Shown here: positions 1 through 8,457 of the stretch, in pieces
Layout: each line of letters begins with the position of its first letter
Numbering within the stretch: the stretch's first letter is position 1
DNA from: Candidatus Binatus soli
GTDB lineage: Bacteria; Desulfobacterota; Binatia; Binatales; Binataceae
Direction: 5' to 3'
Assembly: GCA_002479255.1 (NCBI GenBank)
Contig: DLMJ01000007.1
Location: 62,001 to 126,000, forward strand
Length of the DNA: 64,000 nt
The notes under the pieces: model-generated
Databases searched by the model: none
What the model was told of the DNA's origin: nothing
Seen by the model: only the letters and a program-made list of their open reading frames with translations
Translations under genes and position numbers: made by a program

Positions 1-289
1 CGCGGCGCTGCGGCAACGCGTCCTTTATCCGCCACGTCATCCCGATCGCGTAGTCGTGCTGGATGTGCTCCGGCATTATGGGTTCGCGCGTTCCTGCGAT
101 CGCCTCGCGCAGGCACGGCACGCCCATCCCGGCCGTGAATCCGGTGCAAAATCCGACCTCGTCGATGAATTTGAGCGCGCTCTTCTCGCTGGTCACGCGC
201 CGGCTCGCGACACGCCTGAAGTGAACGTCGCGATGGCGCTCGAGCGCGTCGAGAATCCCCGGATTGTCAACCCCGACGGCCGCGATCAT
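1..289 (-). CDS. AlkZ-related (YcaQ-like) protein, partial
   Basis: About 96 codons are visible before the frame leaves the window at its left edge. The ATG at 289 overlaps the TGA of the upstream AarF-like gene as ATGA, so the pair is probably translationally coupled. Residues 41-48 read FIDEVGFC and a later segment reads MTWRIKDALPQ. I recall this pattern from AlkZ-related proteins, relatives of the YcaQ/AlkZ crosslink-repair DNA glycosylases. The winged-helix repeats that would confirm the family lie outside the window. The family call rests on remembered motifs, and a role in DNA repair is inference only. Confidence 0.55.
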   Translation of the reverse strand, partial: MIAAVGVDNPGILDALERHRDVHFRRVASRRVTSEKSALKFIDEVGFCTGFTAGMGVPCLREAIAGTREPIMPEHIQHDYAIGMTWRIKDALPQRR

Positions 290-1608
290 CCCAGAATTCG
301 CTCGACGCAATCCGCGAAGATCCGCCGGTAGTTGGTCTTCACCGCAAGTCCGCGCGTGATTCCCTCCAGCCCGACCAGCGCGCGGATCAGAAATACGCTG
401 TGCGCCGGCGATTTGTAGAGCCGATTCTCGAGCGCAAGCTCGCCGACCTTGGCCGCCTTGCCGACCGTATCGTATTCGAGCGGATCGACGGCGCGATCCA
501 CCCTCATCGGCTCGAACAAAATGTGGATGATTCTGACCATCGGCGCCGCATCCTGATTGCGATCGAGGTAACCCAGCTTGACCATCGCCGCCGCCAGCGA
601 TTTGTCGTCGCCGCTCAGAATCGCGCGCGCGACTTGCAGGTTCGCCTTGCGCACCGGTTCCGGGAAACGCCGAATCGAGCCGAAGTCGAGCACGCCCAAC
701 CGCGGATGATGGCTCACCAGGTAGTTGCCCGGATGAAAATCCGTGTGCAGCATCCCGAATTCCAGAATCTGCCGCCACGCGAACTCGTGAATCTTGATCG
801 CGACCCATTCGCGCAATTCAAAATCGACCTCCGGCCCCATCACGTCTGCCAGCGGATAGCCGTCGATGTACGTCATCGTCAGCACGCGCCGCGAACTCAG
901 CTCCTTGATGAAGTGCGGAATCATGATTTCGCGGTCCGCGCCTAGACGCCGGCCGAACTCCACCATGTTGCGCGCTTCGTTCACGTAGTCGAGCTCTTCG
1001 CGCAGGCGCTGATCGAGTTCCTTGTACACGGCGCCGGTGTCGATCTGCTGGCGCATCACGTCATGGCCGAGCGCCTGCAACGTGCGCAGCAGCAGTTTGA
1101 GATTCTGCAGATCCTGCTCGACCGTATCCTCGACGCCCGGATACTGAACCTTCACCGCGACGTCGATACCGTCGCGCGTGACCGCGCGATGCACCTGTCC
1201 GAGCGACGCGGCGGCAAACGCGGTCTGGTCGAAACTCCTGAAGAGCGCTTCGGGCCGCTTGCCAATCTCACTCCGAATCTGTTCCGAGATAGTCGCGTAG
1301 CTCATCGGCGGCACGTTCGATTGCGTCGCCCGCAGCACGTCGAGCGCCTCGCCCGGCAGCAGGTCCTTGCGAATCGAGAGCATCTGGATCATTTTCATGA
1401 ACGCGCCGCGAAGCTGCTTGGAGCTCTCGACAATTCGCTGCGCGTTGCGGATGTGAGTTTCCAGCAGCTCGCGATCGCGCGCGGGCGCGCTCAGAAACGG
1501 CCGCCGCAGTTGATTCCACAGGTAGCTGGAGCCGACTTGCGACGCGAGCTCGCCCATCTTGATCGCGCGGCGCGCGCGCCCGCTGGTGATTGACGTGCGT
1601 TTCGCCAT
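286..1608 (-). CDS. AarF/UbiB (ABC1) family kinase-like protein
   Basis: This 440-residue member of the ABC1/AarF/UbiB/ADCK atypical kinase-like family has the alanine-rich loop AAASLGQVHRA (about 132-142), AVKVQYPG with the ATP-site lysine (151-158), HTDFHPGNYLV as catalytic loop and LDFGSIRRF as the metal-binding DFG. Relatives support ubiquinone biosynthesis or lipid homeostasis; here the substrate is unknown. The family KxGQ motif reads KMIQ (72-75), so its glycine is replaced. The frame is open further upstream, but the ATG at 1608 gives a family-like N terminus and overlaps the larB stop as TGATG. Confidence 0.85.
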   Translation of the reverse strand: MAKRTSITSGRARRAIKMGELASQVGSSYLWNQLRRPFLSAPARDRELLETHIRNAQRIVESSKQLRGAFMKMIQMLSIRKDLLPGEALDVLRATQSNVPPMSYATISEQIRSEIGKRPEALFRSFDQTAFAAASLGQVHRAVTRDGIDVAVKVQYPGVEDTVEQDLQNLKLLLRTLQALGHDVMRQQIDTGAVYKELDQRLREELDYVNEARNMVEFGRRLGADREIMIPHFIKELSSRRVLTMTYIDGYPLADVMGPEVDFELREWVAIKIHEFAWRQILEFGMLHTDFHPGNYLVSHHPRLGVLDFGSIRRFPEPVRKANLQVARAILSGDDKSLAAAMVKLGYLDRNQDAAPMVRIIHILFEPMRVDRAVDPLEYDTVGKAAKVGELALENRLYKSPAHSVFLIRALVGLEGITRGLAVKTNYRRIFADCVERILG

Positions 1609-2378
1609 CAGTGGCCGTCGCGCTCGATTCCGACCCGGTTGATCAGCGTCGCCGCCAGCGCCGCGCCAAACCCATTGTCGATGTTGACGACAGTTACGCC
1701 GCTCGCGCACGAATTCAGCATTCCCAGCAGCGCGGCCAGCCCGCCCATCGATGCGCCGTAGCCCACGCTGGTCGGCACAGCGATCACAGGTTTATCCACC
1801 AGGCCCGCGACGACCGACGGCAGGGCGCCTTCCATGCCGGCGACGACAACAAGCACGCTCGCCTCGCGAATTACTTCGAGGTTCGCAGTCAAGCGATGAA
1901 TTCCCGCGACGCCGACGTCGTAAACCCGCGCGACCCGATTTCCGAACAGCTCGGCGCACAGCGCGGCTTCCTCGGCGACCGGAATATCGGAAGTGCCCGC
2001 GCTCAGCACCATCACGATGCCGCGTCCCGACGGCTCGCGGCGCCCCTTCACCACCGCGCCAATCCGCGCGTCGCGATGGTACACCAGTGCGCGAATCTTG
2101 CGTTTGACGATGCGCGCCTTGTCCGCGGCCAGCCGCGTGATTATGAGATTCGTTCCTGACGCGAGCACGCGCCGTCCGATCGCCGCGAGCTGATCCGCCG
2201 TCTTGCCCTCGCCGAAAACTGCTTCGGGAATGCCGCGCCGGATGCTCCTGTGGCTGTCGAGCTTGGCAAATCCAAGATCCTCGAACGGCAACTCGCGGAT
2301 GAGTTTGAACGCCGCGCCGGGAGTCATGCTGCCCGCGGCAACACCGTCGAGGATTTGGCGGATTCGTTTTTCGGTCAT
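1608..2378 (-). CDS. larB: LarB, nickel-pincer cofactor biosynthesis
   Basis: This 256-residue protein matches LarB, which carboxylates nicotinic acid adenine dinucleotide and cleaves it to start synthesis of the nickel-pincer nucleotide cofactor of LarA-type racemases. The C-terminal half is PurE/AIR-carboxylase-like: SAGTSDIPVAEEAA (about 126-139), VVVAGMEGALPSVVAGLV (about 178-195) and PTSVGYGAS. Length is normal for the family. The start overlaps the stop of the CorC-like gene and the stop overlaps the AarF-like start. LarC and LarE are not in the window, so cofactor synthesis would need genes elsewhere. Confidence 0.9.
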   Translation of the reverse strand: MTEKRIRQILDGVAAGSMTPGAAFKLIRELPFEDLGFAKLDSHRSIRRGIPEAVFGEGKTADQLAAIGRRVLASGTNLIITRLAADKARIVKRKIRALVYHRDARIGAVVKGRREPSGRGIVMVLSAGTSDIPVAEEAALCAELFGNRVARVYDVGVAGIHRLTANLEVIREASVLVVVAGMEGALPSVVAGLVDKPVIAVPTSVGYGASMGGLAALLGMLNSCASGVTVVNIDNGFGAALAATLINRVGIERDGH

Positions 2379-3661
2379 CGCCGCTTGAGAAGTTCGGGGC
2401 GGATCGGATGCGCCAGCGTCAAAATCAGTTCGCGCACCGCCCGTGCGTCGCTGCGCGTGACAGTGATCGTCAACTCGCCCTCGATTAATTTTTCGCCGGG
2501 CTTGGGAATATGCCCGAGTCGTTCGACCACCAGCCCACCGATCGTAGCATACTCATCCGCCTCCGAAAGCTTGAGGCCGAAGCGGTCGTTCAGTTCCGCG
2601 ATCGGCGCGCTCCCGATCACGGACAGCACGCGCGGACTGACTATTTTGGCCAACTCCTCGCCAAGGTCGTGTTCGTCCTCGATATTGCCGACGATCTCCT
2701 CGATCAGATCCTCCAGCGTCAGAATTCCTGCCGAGCCGCCATACTCATCGACGATCACGGCCAGATTTTCCCCGGTGCGTTGCATCGCCACCATCACCTC
2801 GTCGAGCGGCATCGATTCCGGAAAATAACTGACCGGCCGCATCACGTCGCTCACCGGGCGGCTGAGATCGGGCGCTTGCAAAAGATCAAAAACATGAACG
2901 ACGCCAACGATGTCCGTGATTCGACGCCGGAAGACCGGGATGCGGCTGAATCCCTCGCGGCGGACAGTTTCGATCGCCGCCGCAAGCGAGGTTTCCTCCG
3001 GGACCGCATCGACACCGACCAGCGGCACCATCGCCTTGCGCGCATCGGCTTGCGAGAAGCGAAAGATTCGGCTGATCATCAGTTGCTCGGCGGGCAGGAT
3101 GGCGTCGTGCGGCTGCTCGGATGCGTCGCTCGGCCGTCGCCGCATCAAGCGCGCTAAATCCTCGCGGCTCAGGAACACGCTCCCGGCATCGGGCGGCACA
3201 CCCGCAAAACGGCGAAGCAATCGGCTCAGAACAGTCTCTGCGCCGAGCAGCGGCGCGAGCACGGCCGCAAGGAAACGCAACGGCCGCGCGGCGAACAGCG
3301 CAAACGCGTGCGGATTTCCAAGCGTCAGCAGCTTCGGTATCCATTCCCCCAGCACCAGAGTAATCGGCGTCAGAATAAATGGCGCGAGATAAACCAGGTG
3401 CGGCCGGATTTGATGCAGGAAGCTGGTGAGCAGGACCGCCGCGACAATAGTGGCGAGATTGGTACCGGTCAGCGTCAGCGCCAGCAAACGATCGCGATTG
3501 CCCAGCAATTCGCCGAGCATTCGCGATCGCTCGTGCCCGCCTTCGCTTCCGGCGCGAACTTTCAAATCGTCCGCCGAAACCAATGCGATCTCTGAGGCGG
3601 CGAAAAACGCCTGCACCACGAGGCACCCGGCCAGCGCGACGATCAGCCCGACCGTCGTCAT
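2375..3661 (-). CDS. CorC/HlyC family transporter-associated protein (CNNM/DUF21 + CBS)
   Basis: This 428-residue protein has an N-terminal DUF21/CNNM membrane domain beginning with a hydrophobic helix followed by FFAASEIALVSAD, two CBS domains containing the GGSAGILTLEDLIEEIVG segment, and a C-terminal CorC_HlyC domain. The family is linked to magnesium or cobalt efflux and resistance in the inner membrane. The open frame extends 73 codons upstream, but that part is arginine-rich noise. The ATG at 3661 overlaps the stop of a second family member as ATGA. Two tandem paralogues suggest a heteromeric or functionally split pair. Confidence 0.87.
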   Translation of the reverse strand: MTTVGLIVALAGCLVVQAFFAASEIALVSADDLKVRAGSEGGHERSRMLGELLGNRDRLLALTLTGTNLATIVAAVLLTSFLHQIRPHLVYLAPFILTPITLVLGEWIPKLLTLGNPHAFALFAARPLRFLAAVLAPLLGAETVLSRLLRRFAGVPPDAGSVFLSREDLARLMRRRPSDASEQPHDAILPAEQLMISRIFRFSQADARKAMVPLVGVDAVPEETSLAAAIETVRREGFSRIPVFRRRITDIVGVVHVFDLLQAPDLSRPVSDVMRPVSYFPESMPLDEVMVAMQRTGENLAVIVDEYGGSAGILTLEDLIEEIVGNIEDEHDLGEELAKIVSPRVLSVIGSAPIAELNDRFGLKLSEADEYATIGGLVVERLGHIPKPGEKLIEGELTITVTRSDARAVRELILTLAHPIRPELLKRR

Positions 3662-4872
3662 CGATGCAGCCTCACCAGCTCGACGGCCGCGCCGCGCACG
3701 CGCTCGATGGTGGCTTCGAATTCTCCGAGCCTCATCTTCTCTCCCGCGCGCGGCACGCGCCCGAGCTTGCGCAGGATCAGGCTGCTCAGCGTCTTGCCGC
3801 CGCCATAGGCTTCGATAACGCGGGCCGGAGCGAGCGCGTCCGCCAGCTTGCCCAGCGCGATTGCGCCCGACGCCGACCATTCGTGGTCGGATATTTTCGT
3901 GAGCTCGGGAATTTCGCTTTCGAACTCGTCGCGAATCTCGCCGAACAATTCCTCGAGCAGGTCTTCGAGCGTCACCAACCCCAGCAAGCGGCCGTACTCG
4001 TTGACCACCAGCGCGATCTGGAAGCGCCCGCGGCGCATCTCGTCAAATAAATCGGCGAGCAGCTTGCCCGGCGGGACAAAATACGCCGGCCGCACCAGGC
4101 GCTCCACGCGCGGCGGCGATGGCTCCAAGCGGCGCGCCGCGAAATCCTTGGCGTGCAGAATTCCGACGATGTTATCCTGGCTGTGGCGATAGACCGGCAC
4201 GCGCGAGAAATTTGCGTGCGCGATTTCCGCCACCAGCTGCGCCACCGGCATCTCGATGTCGAGCGAAAAGATTCGCTCCCGCGGCGTCATCACCTCAGAC
4301 GCGCGCCGCGCGCCGAAGTCGAACACGCGATGAATCATCGCACGCTCGGCGGGTTCAACCTGTCCCTGGTTCTCGCCGAGCCTGAGCAGCGTCTTGAACT
4401 CCGCCTCGGAGACCGGGCCCGGGCGCGGCGCTTGCTCCAGTGGCGTGAAATGCCGCGCGAACGGATGAACAAAATCGGCGAGCACCGCCAGCGGCCGCGC
4501 TGTGATCCACGTCAGCGCGGCCGGAAATCCAAGTGCGAATGTCTTCGGCGTAATGTCGCAGAACAAAAGTACGATCACGAGCATCGCCGGCGCCGCGACG
4601 ATCGGCCCCCATTTATCGCCGAGCCACGCCAGCAGAATGATCGTCGCCAGGCAGTCGGCGAAGATGTTGCACGCTTCGTTCAGCCCGATGATGACCATCA
4701 ACGACTCGAGCGGCCGGCGCATCAGACGGTCGAGCGCGTGCTGCACGGAAAGGCTCATCTGCTCGCGCGTGTGCTCCAACCGCGCCATCGAGAACAGCGC
4801 GGTCTCGGACGCGGCCAGCGTGGCGCTCAGCACGATAAGCGCCAGGACCGCGAGAGGCAGCATGAACATCAT
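3658..4872 (-). CDS. CorC/HlyC family protein, second paralogue (DUF21 + CBS)
   Basis: This 404-residue paralogue of the next gene has the same order: DUF21 membrane domain with ATLAASETALFSMARLEH near the N terminus, about four membrane segments, two CBS modules (first containing EVMTPRERIFSL, second NEYGRLLGLVTLEDLLEELFG) and a C-terminal CorC_HlyC domain. It probably acts in divalent-cation homeostasis at the inner membrane. The first two codons are both ATG and either could start. It lies 9 bp downstream of thiL and is coupled to the following paralogue by an ATGA overlap. Confidence 0.87.
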   Translation of the reverse strand: MMFMLPLAVLALIVLSATLAASETALFSMARLEHTREQMSLSVQHALDRLMRRPLESLMVIIGLNEACNIFADCLATIILLAWLGDKWGPIVAAPAMLVIVLLFCDITPKTFALGFPAALTWITARPLAVLADFVHPFARHFTPLEQAPRPGPVSEAEFKTLLRLGENQGQVEPAERAMIHRVFDFGARRASEVMTPRERIFSLDIEMPVAQLVAEIAHANFSRVPVYRHSQDNIVGILHAKDFAARRLEPSPPRVERLVRPAYFVPPGKLLADLFDEMRRGRFQIALVVNEYGRLLGLVTLEDLLEELFGEIRDEFESEIPELTKISDHEWSASGAIALGKLADALAPARVIEAYGGGKTLSSLILRKLGRVPRAGEKMRLGEFEATIERVRGAAVELVRLHR

Positions 4873-4881
4873 CGCTTCTAT

Positions 4882-5886
4882 CTAGCCGCGCGATCGCAGC
4901 TGATCCCATCCTGCGATAGTCGGCGCGCTAGCACCAATCACCTTCACGCGCTTGCCCCGAACGATCGCGCCGATTCGCCGCACCCCGACGCGCAGGCGGC
5001 GCGACAGTTCGGATTCGCTATGGCCGGGCCTCGCGCAGAAGATCAGTTCGTAATCCTCGCCGCCCGTGAGCGCGTGCACGAGATTGCCGCCCATCAGCGC
5101 ACGGTACGCCGGCGAGACCGGGATTCGCGACGCGTCGATCTCGGCGCCGACGCCGCTTCGTTCGAGGATGTGACCCAGGTCCTGCATGAATCCGTCGCTG
5201 ACGTCGATCGCAGCCGGCGCGGGCCTGAGCGCCGCCAGGCGTTGCCCGGGATACAGCCGCGCTTGCGGACGCAGAAATCGCTCGACGAGATATTTTCTTG
5301 AGGCGCGGTCTTTTTTCGCGTTGCCGCGCGCCTTCAGCTTGCCCGCCAGGATGCGCCAGCCGAGCGCCGCATCGCCGAGCGTGCCGGTCACGAAGATCTC
5401 GTCGCCGGGACGCGCCGTATCTCGTCGCATCGCAGCGCTCCCAACCTCGCCGAGCATCGCGATCGTGATCGACAGCTCGCGCGCGCGCGTAATATTGCCG
5501 CCCACGATATCTGTGGAGGCTTGGCGCGCCGCATTGCGCAGCCCCGCGTAAATCCGTTCGAGCGTCCGCGCTGCAATTCCCTCGCGCACGGCCAGGTTCA
5601 CGACGCAAGCAGTCGGACGCCCGCCCATCGCCGCGATGTCGCTCAAGTTAACCGCGAGCGCGCGCGCACCAAGCGCTTGCGCAGTGCCCCATCGCAGATC
5701 GAAGTGAACATTCTCGACCAGGCTGTCGATCGTAAACAGCGTCCGCCCCCGCGGCCGCGAAACAATTGCGCAATCGTCGCCGGCGCCGAGGATCGTGCGG
5801 CGGCTGAGACGGATTCCCGCGCTCAGTCGCGCGATCAGTTCGAATTCGCTGGACAGTTTGCCGGATGCGTCGGGCAGTTTGCTCAC
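4882..5886 (-). CDS. thiL: Thiamine-monophosphate kinase
   Basis: ThiL phosphorylates thiamine monophosphate to thiamine pyrophosphate with ATP in the cytosol. The 334-residue protein carries the glycine-rich GAGDDCAIV (34-42), DSLVENVHF (54-62), ALAVNLSDIAAMGG (76-89) and DVSDGFMQDLGHI, all typical of the ThiL branch of the PurM/SelD superfamily. The start overlaps the stop of the histidine kinase gene by 4 bp. No TPP riboswitch is expected or seen, because the gene sits inside an operon. No other thiamine gene is in the window. Confidence 0.93.
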   Translation of the reverse strand: MSKLPDASGKLSSEFELIARLSAGIRLSRRTILGAGDDCAIVSRPRGRTLFTIDSLVENVHFDLRWGTAQALGARALAVNLSDIAAMGGRPTACVVNLAVREGIAARTLERIYAGLRNAARQASTDIVGGNITRARELSITIAMLGEVGSAAMRRDTARPGDEIFVTGTLGDAALGWRILAGKLKARGNAKKDRASRKYLVERFLRPQARLYPGQRLAALRPAPAAIDVSDGFMQDLGHILERSGVGAEIDASRIPVSPAYRALMGGNLVHALTGGEDYELIFCARPGHSESELSRRLRVGVRRIGAIVRGKRVKVIGASAPTIAGWDQLRSRG

Positions 5887-7193
5887 GGCGTGCGCGCTTT
5901 CGGCGGTTGCGCTTCGAGCGGCAATTCCGCGACCAGCGTCAGGCCGCGCCGGCCGTCCGCGAAGCGGGCCTCGACCCGGCCGCCGGCCGCTTCCGCCATC
6001 GCGCGCGCTATATACAGTCCGAGTCTGGGCGCCGCGCCGCGATCCTCGTTTTTGCTGTGGCGCTCGAACAGCGATTCCAGTTCCGCCTGTGAAAGGGACG
6101 GGCCGCTGTCGGTGACCTCGACCGCGATCGATTCGTTTCGCATCCGCGCGCGCAACACGACTTCGCCGCTCGCCGTCCTTGCGATCGCATACGCGAGCAT
6201 GTTTCTAACGATCCGCTCGAAATGACGCCGGTCGAGTTTGCACGCCGGCAGCCGCGCGATCTCGATGCGTAGCTTCAGGCGCCGCCGCCGCGCCTGCAGG
6301 GCGCAATCCTCCGCGACTTCGCTGAGCACCTGGTTCGGATCCAGTTCGGCCGGCGCCGGGATGACGTCGTCTTCCTGCACCTCGTAGTAGTCCAGCACGT
6401 TGCTCACCACCAGGTCCATGTTCCACGCGGTCGCGGCGATTCGTTCGAGCAGGTCCGTCCGCTCCCTTGGACTGATGTTCGCCTCCTCGAGCAGACTGAC
6501 GTAGCCGCTCAGCGCCGCGACCGGACTGCGAATGTCATGCGCCATCGTCGCGATTTGCGTCTGCCGAAACCGCGCGGCTTCCTCCAGATGCTGCACCTGT
6601 TTTTTGAGGCGGCGGCGGAATCGGCCGATGAAAATCGCCGTGTATTGAGCGAAGATCACCGCTGCGATCAGACCCATCCATCGGTACGTCCCAAATGGCG
6701 TTTCGATCGGCGCCAGGTACTCGCCCGCCGCGTAGGCCAGTAGCGATGTGACAGCCATCGCCAACTGCCAGCGCGTGCCCCAGCTCACGAACGCCGCGGT
6801 CGCCAGTGGACATAACATGATCGCGACAAAGCGCGACTCGGGGTCTCCCGTCGCTCGGCTGATCAGGATGAACATCCCGATCAGAAACAGGATAAACAGC
6901 AGGGTCAAGGATTTCCAACGGCGCTTGAATGAGCGCGTCCACGTCAGCCCGAAGAACAGGCAGGTCGCGCCCAGGGTCAGCCAGTGCAAGCCAATCCCCG
7001 GCGCATTCCTTCCCCACTCATGCTGATCGTACGCAAGGTACGCCAGCAGCATGAAGATTCCGAGCGCGCCGCCGAGTTTCAGCACTCGCAGCGATTCCTC
7101 GTCATCCTCGGTCCAGTTGAATTCCGAAGCGGCGCGGCCGGGCTCGGAATATGTCAGCCCGAATGAGCCGTTGTTTTTGCCGTCCTCCGCCAA
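5883..7193 (-). CDS. Orphan membrane sensor histidine kinase with altered N-box
   Basis: The 436-residue protein has about six membrane segments (roughly residues 41-190), a short coiled linker, a HisKA segment with MAHDIRSPV (phospho-acceptor His219) and a C-terminal HATPase_c-like domain with TDSG (Asp362) and RLGLYIARAMAEAAGG. In the N-box the usual Asn-X-X-X-Asn-Ala reads NMLAYA (331-336): the second Asn, which coordinates magnesium in family members, is Tyr335. ATP binding may therefore be weakened. No response regulator lies nearby. It is coupled to thiL by ATGA. The signal sensed is unknown. Confidence 0.85.
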   Translation of the reverse strand: MAEDGKNNGSFGLTYSEPGRAASEFNWTEDDEESLRVLKLGGALGIFMLLAYLAYDQHEWGRNAPGIGLHWLTLGATCLFFGLTWTRSFKRRWKSLTLLFILFLIGMFILISRATGDPESRFVAIMLCPLATAAFVSWGTRWQLAMAVTSLLAYAAGEYLAPIETPFGTYRWMGLIAAVIFAQYTAIFIGRFRRRLKKQVQHLEEAARFRQTQIATMAHDIRSPVAALSGYVSLLEEANISPRERTDLLERIAATAWNMDLVVSNVLDYYEVQEDDVIPAPAELDPNQVLSEVAEDCALQARRRRLKLRIEIARLPACKLDRRHFERIVRNMLAYAIARTASGEVVLRARMRNESIAVEVTDSGPSLSQAELESLFERHSKNEDRGAAPRLGLYIARAMAEAAGGRVEARFADGRRGLTLVAELPLEAQPPKARTP

Positions 7194-7257
7194 TCAGGCT
7201 CCCCCGGCATTTTTTCCGCAGCGTGTAACTGCTTTCATGATTACCAATAGCCTGACT

Positions 7258-8457
7258 TCAGCGCCGGGTTGCATCAAGCGCCTTTTTTATCGCGCTCAAC
7301 GCATAATCGACCTCGTCCTGCATGATCGTCAGCACCGGCGCAAGCCGGACAACGTTGTCCGCGTTGAGCGTCCAGTTCAAAACCACCCCGCGCGCTAAAG
7401 TCGCCGCCACAAAGCGCCGCGCCAGCGCCGCATCGCGAAACTCGATACCCACCAGCATCCCGAGCCCGCGCACTGCCGCGATTTCCGGCGCGCGCATCCC
7501 CAGCAGCCGCCGCACGATCTCCTTGCCAATCGTCGCGGCGCGCTCGAACAGACGCTCGCGCACGATCACGTTCAGGGCAGCCAGTCCGGCCGCGCACGAA
7601 AGCGGATGGCCGCCGAAGGTCGTGATATGTCCCAGCGGCGGATCGTGCGAAAGCGTGCCAAGAAGCTCGTCGCGGCCGCACAATGCGCCCAGCGGCAGAC
7701 CGCCGCCGAGCGCCTTGGCCATTACGACCATGTCGGGCACGACGCCAAAATGCTCGAGCGCGAACAGCTTGCCGGTGCGGCCAAAGCCCGTCAGCACCTC
7801 GTCGAAGATGAGCATCGCACCCGCGCGATCGCATCGTTCACGCAGCGCGCGAATGAATCCGGCCTCCGGTATGCGCACGCCGCCCTCAGCCTGCACCGGC
7901 TCGATGACCACCGCCGCGATCGTCGAATCGATTTTCGCAAGCGCCCCCTCGTCGCCGAACGGCAGATGCCGCACCGGCCCGGGTAGCGCGCCGAACGACT
8001 CGCGCATCGCGCGATTTCCCGCCAGCGCAAGCGCGCCCATCGTGTCACCGTGATACGCCCCGTCGAACGCCACGAATCCCGCCCGGCCGGTGAACTTGCG
8101 CGCCACCTTCAGCGCACATTCGATCGCTTCTGCCCCGCTGTTGGTGAAATACACGCGCTCGAGCGGTCGCGGGAGAAGCTCGGTGAGCCTTCGCGCCAGC
8201 ATAACCTGGCTCTCGATTACGTACTCGCCGTACACCATGACGTGCAGATGGCGCCGCGCCTGCTCCCCGATCGCGGCGAGCACCTCGGGATGTCCATGCC
8301 CGAGGGCACAGACGCCGATCCCCGCGATGAAATCGAGATAGCGCCGCCCGTCCGACGCGACCAGCCACGAACCCTCGGCGCGCGATATCTCCAGCCCGAT
8401 CGGTGCGTCGGAAGTCTGCGCCAGATTCTGGCGGAAGAAATCGCCGAGCTCACTCAT
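7258..8457 (-). CDS. Class III PLP-dependent aminotransferase
   Basis: This 399-residue protein is a class III (ornithine/omega-amino acid/acetylornithine type) aminotransferase. It has TNSGAEAIECALKVARKF, FDGAYHGDTMGALALAG, IFDEVLTGFGRTGK and the PLP-lysine region MAKALGGGLPLGAL. The start at 8457 is chosen because it overlaps the LuxC-like stop as ATGA; an in-frame ATG 48 bp upstream lies inside that gene. It resembles ArgD-type enzymes, but no arginine genes are nearby. Context with acyl-activating and acyl-reducing genes suggests it could aminate a fatty aldehyde, which is inference. Confidence 0.88.
   Translation of the reverse strand: MSELGDFFRQNLAQTSDAPIGLEISRAEGSWLVASDGRRYLDFIAGIGVCALGHGHPEVLAAIGEQARRHLHVMVYGEYVIESQVMLARRLTELLPRPLERVYFTNSGAEAIECALKVARKFTGRAGFVAFDGAYHGDTMGALALAGNRAMRESFGALPGPVRHLPFGDEGALAKIDSTIAAVVIEPVQAEGGVRIPEAGFIRALRERCDRAGAMLIFDEVLTGFGRTGKLFALEHFGVVPDMVVMAKALGGGLPLGALCGRDELLGTLSHDPPLGHITTFGGHPLSCAAGLAALNVIVRERLFERAATIGKEIVRRLLGMRAPEIAAVRGLGMLVGIEFRDAALARRFVAATLARGVVLNWTLNADNVVRLAPVLTIMQDEVDYALSAIKKALDATRR

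Noticed and set aside
4153..5301. 382-codon plus-strand frame opposite CorC and thiL
   Set aside because: It is His/Arg-rich mirror sequence spanning two well-supported minus-strand genes.
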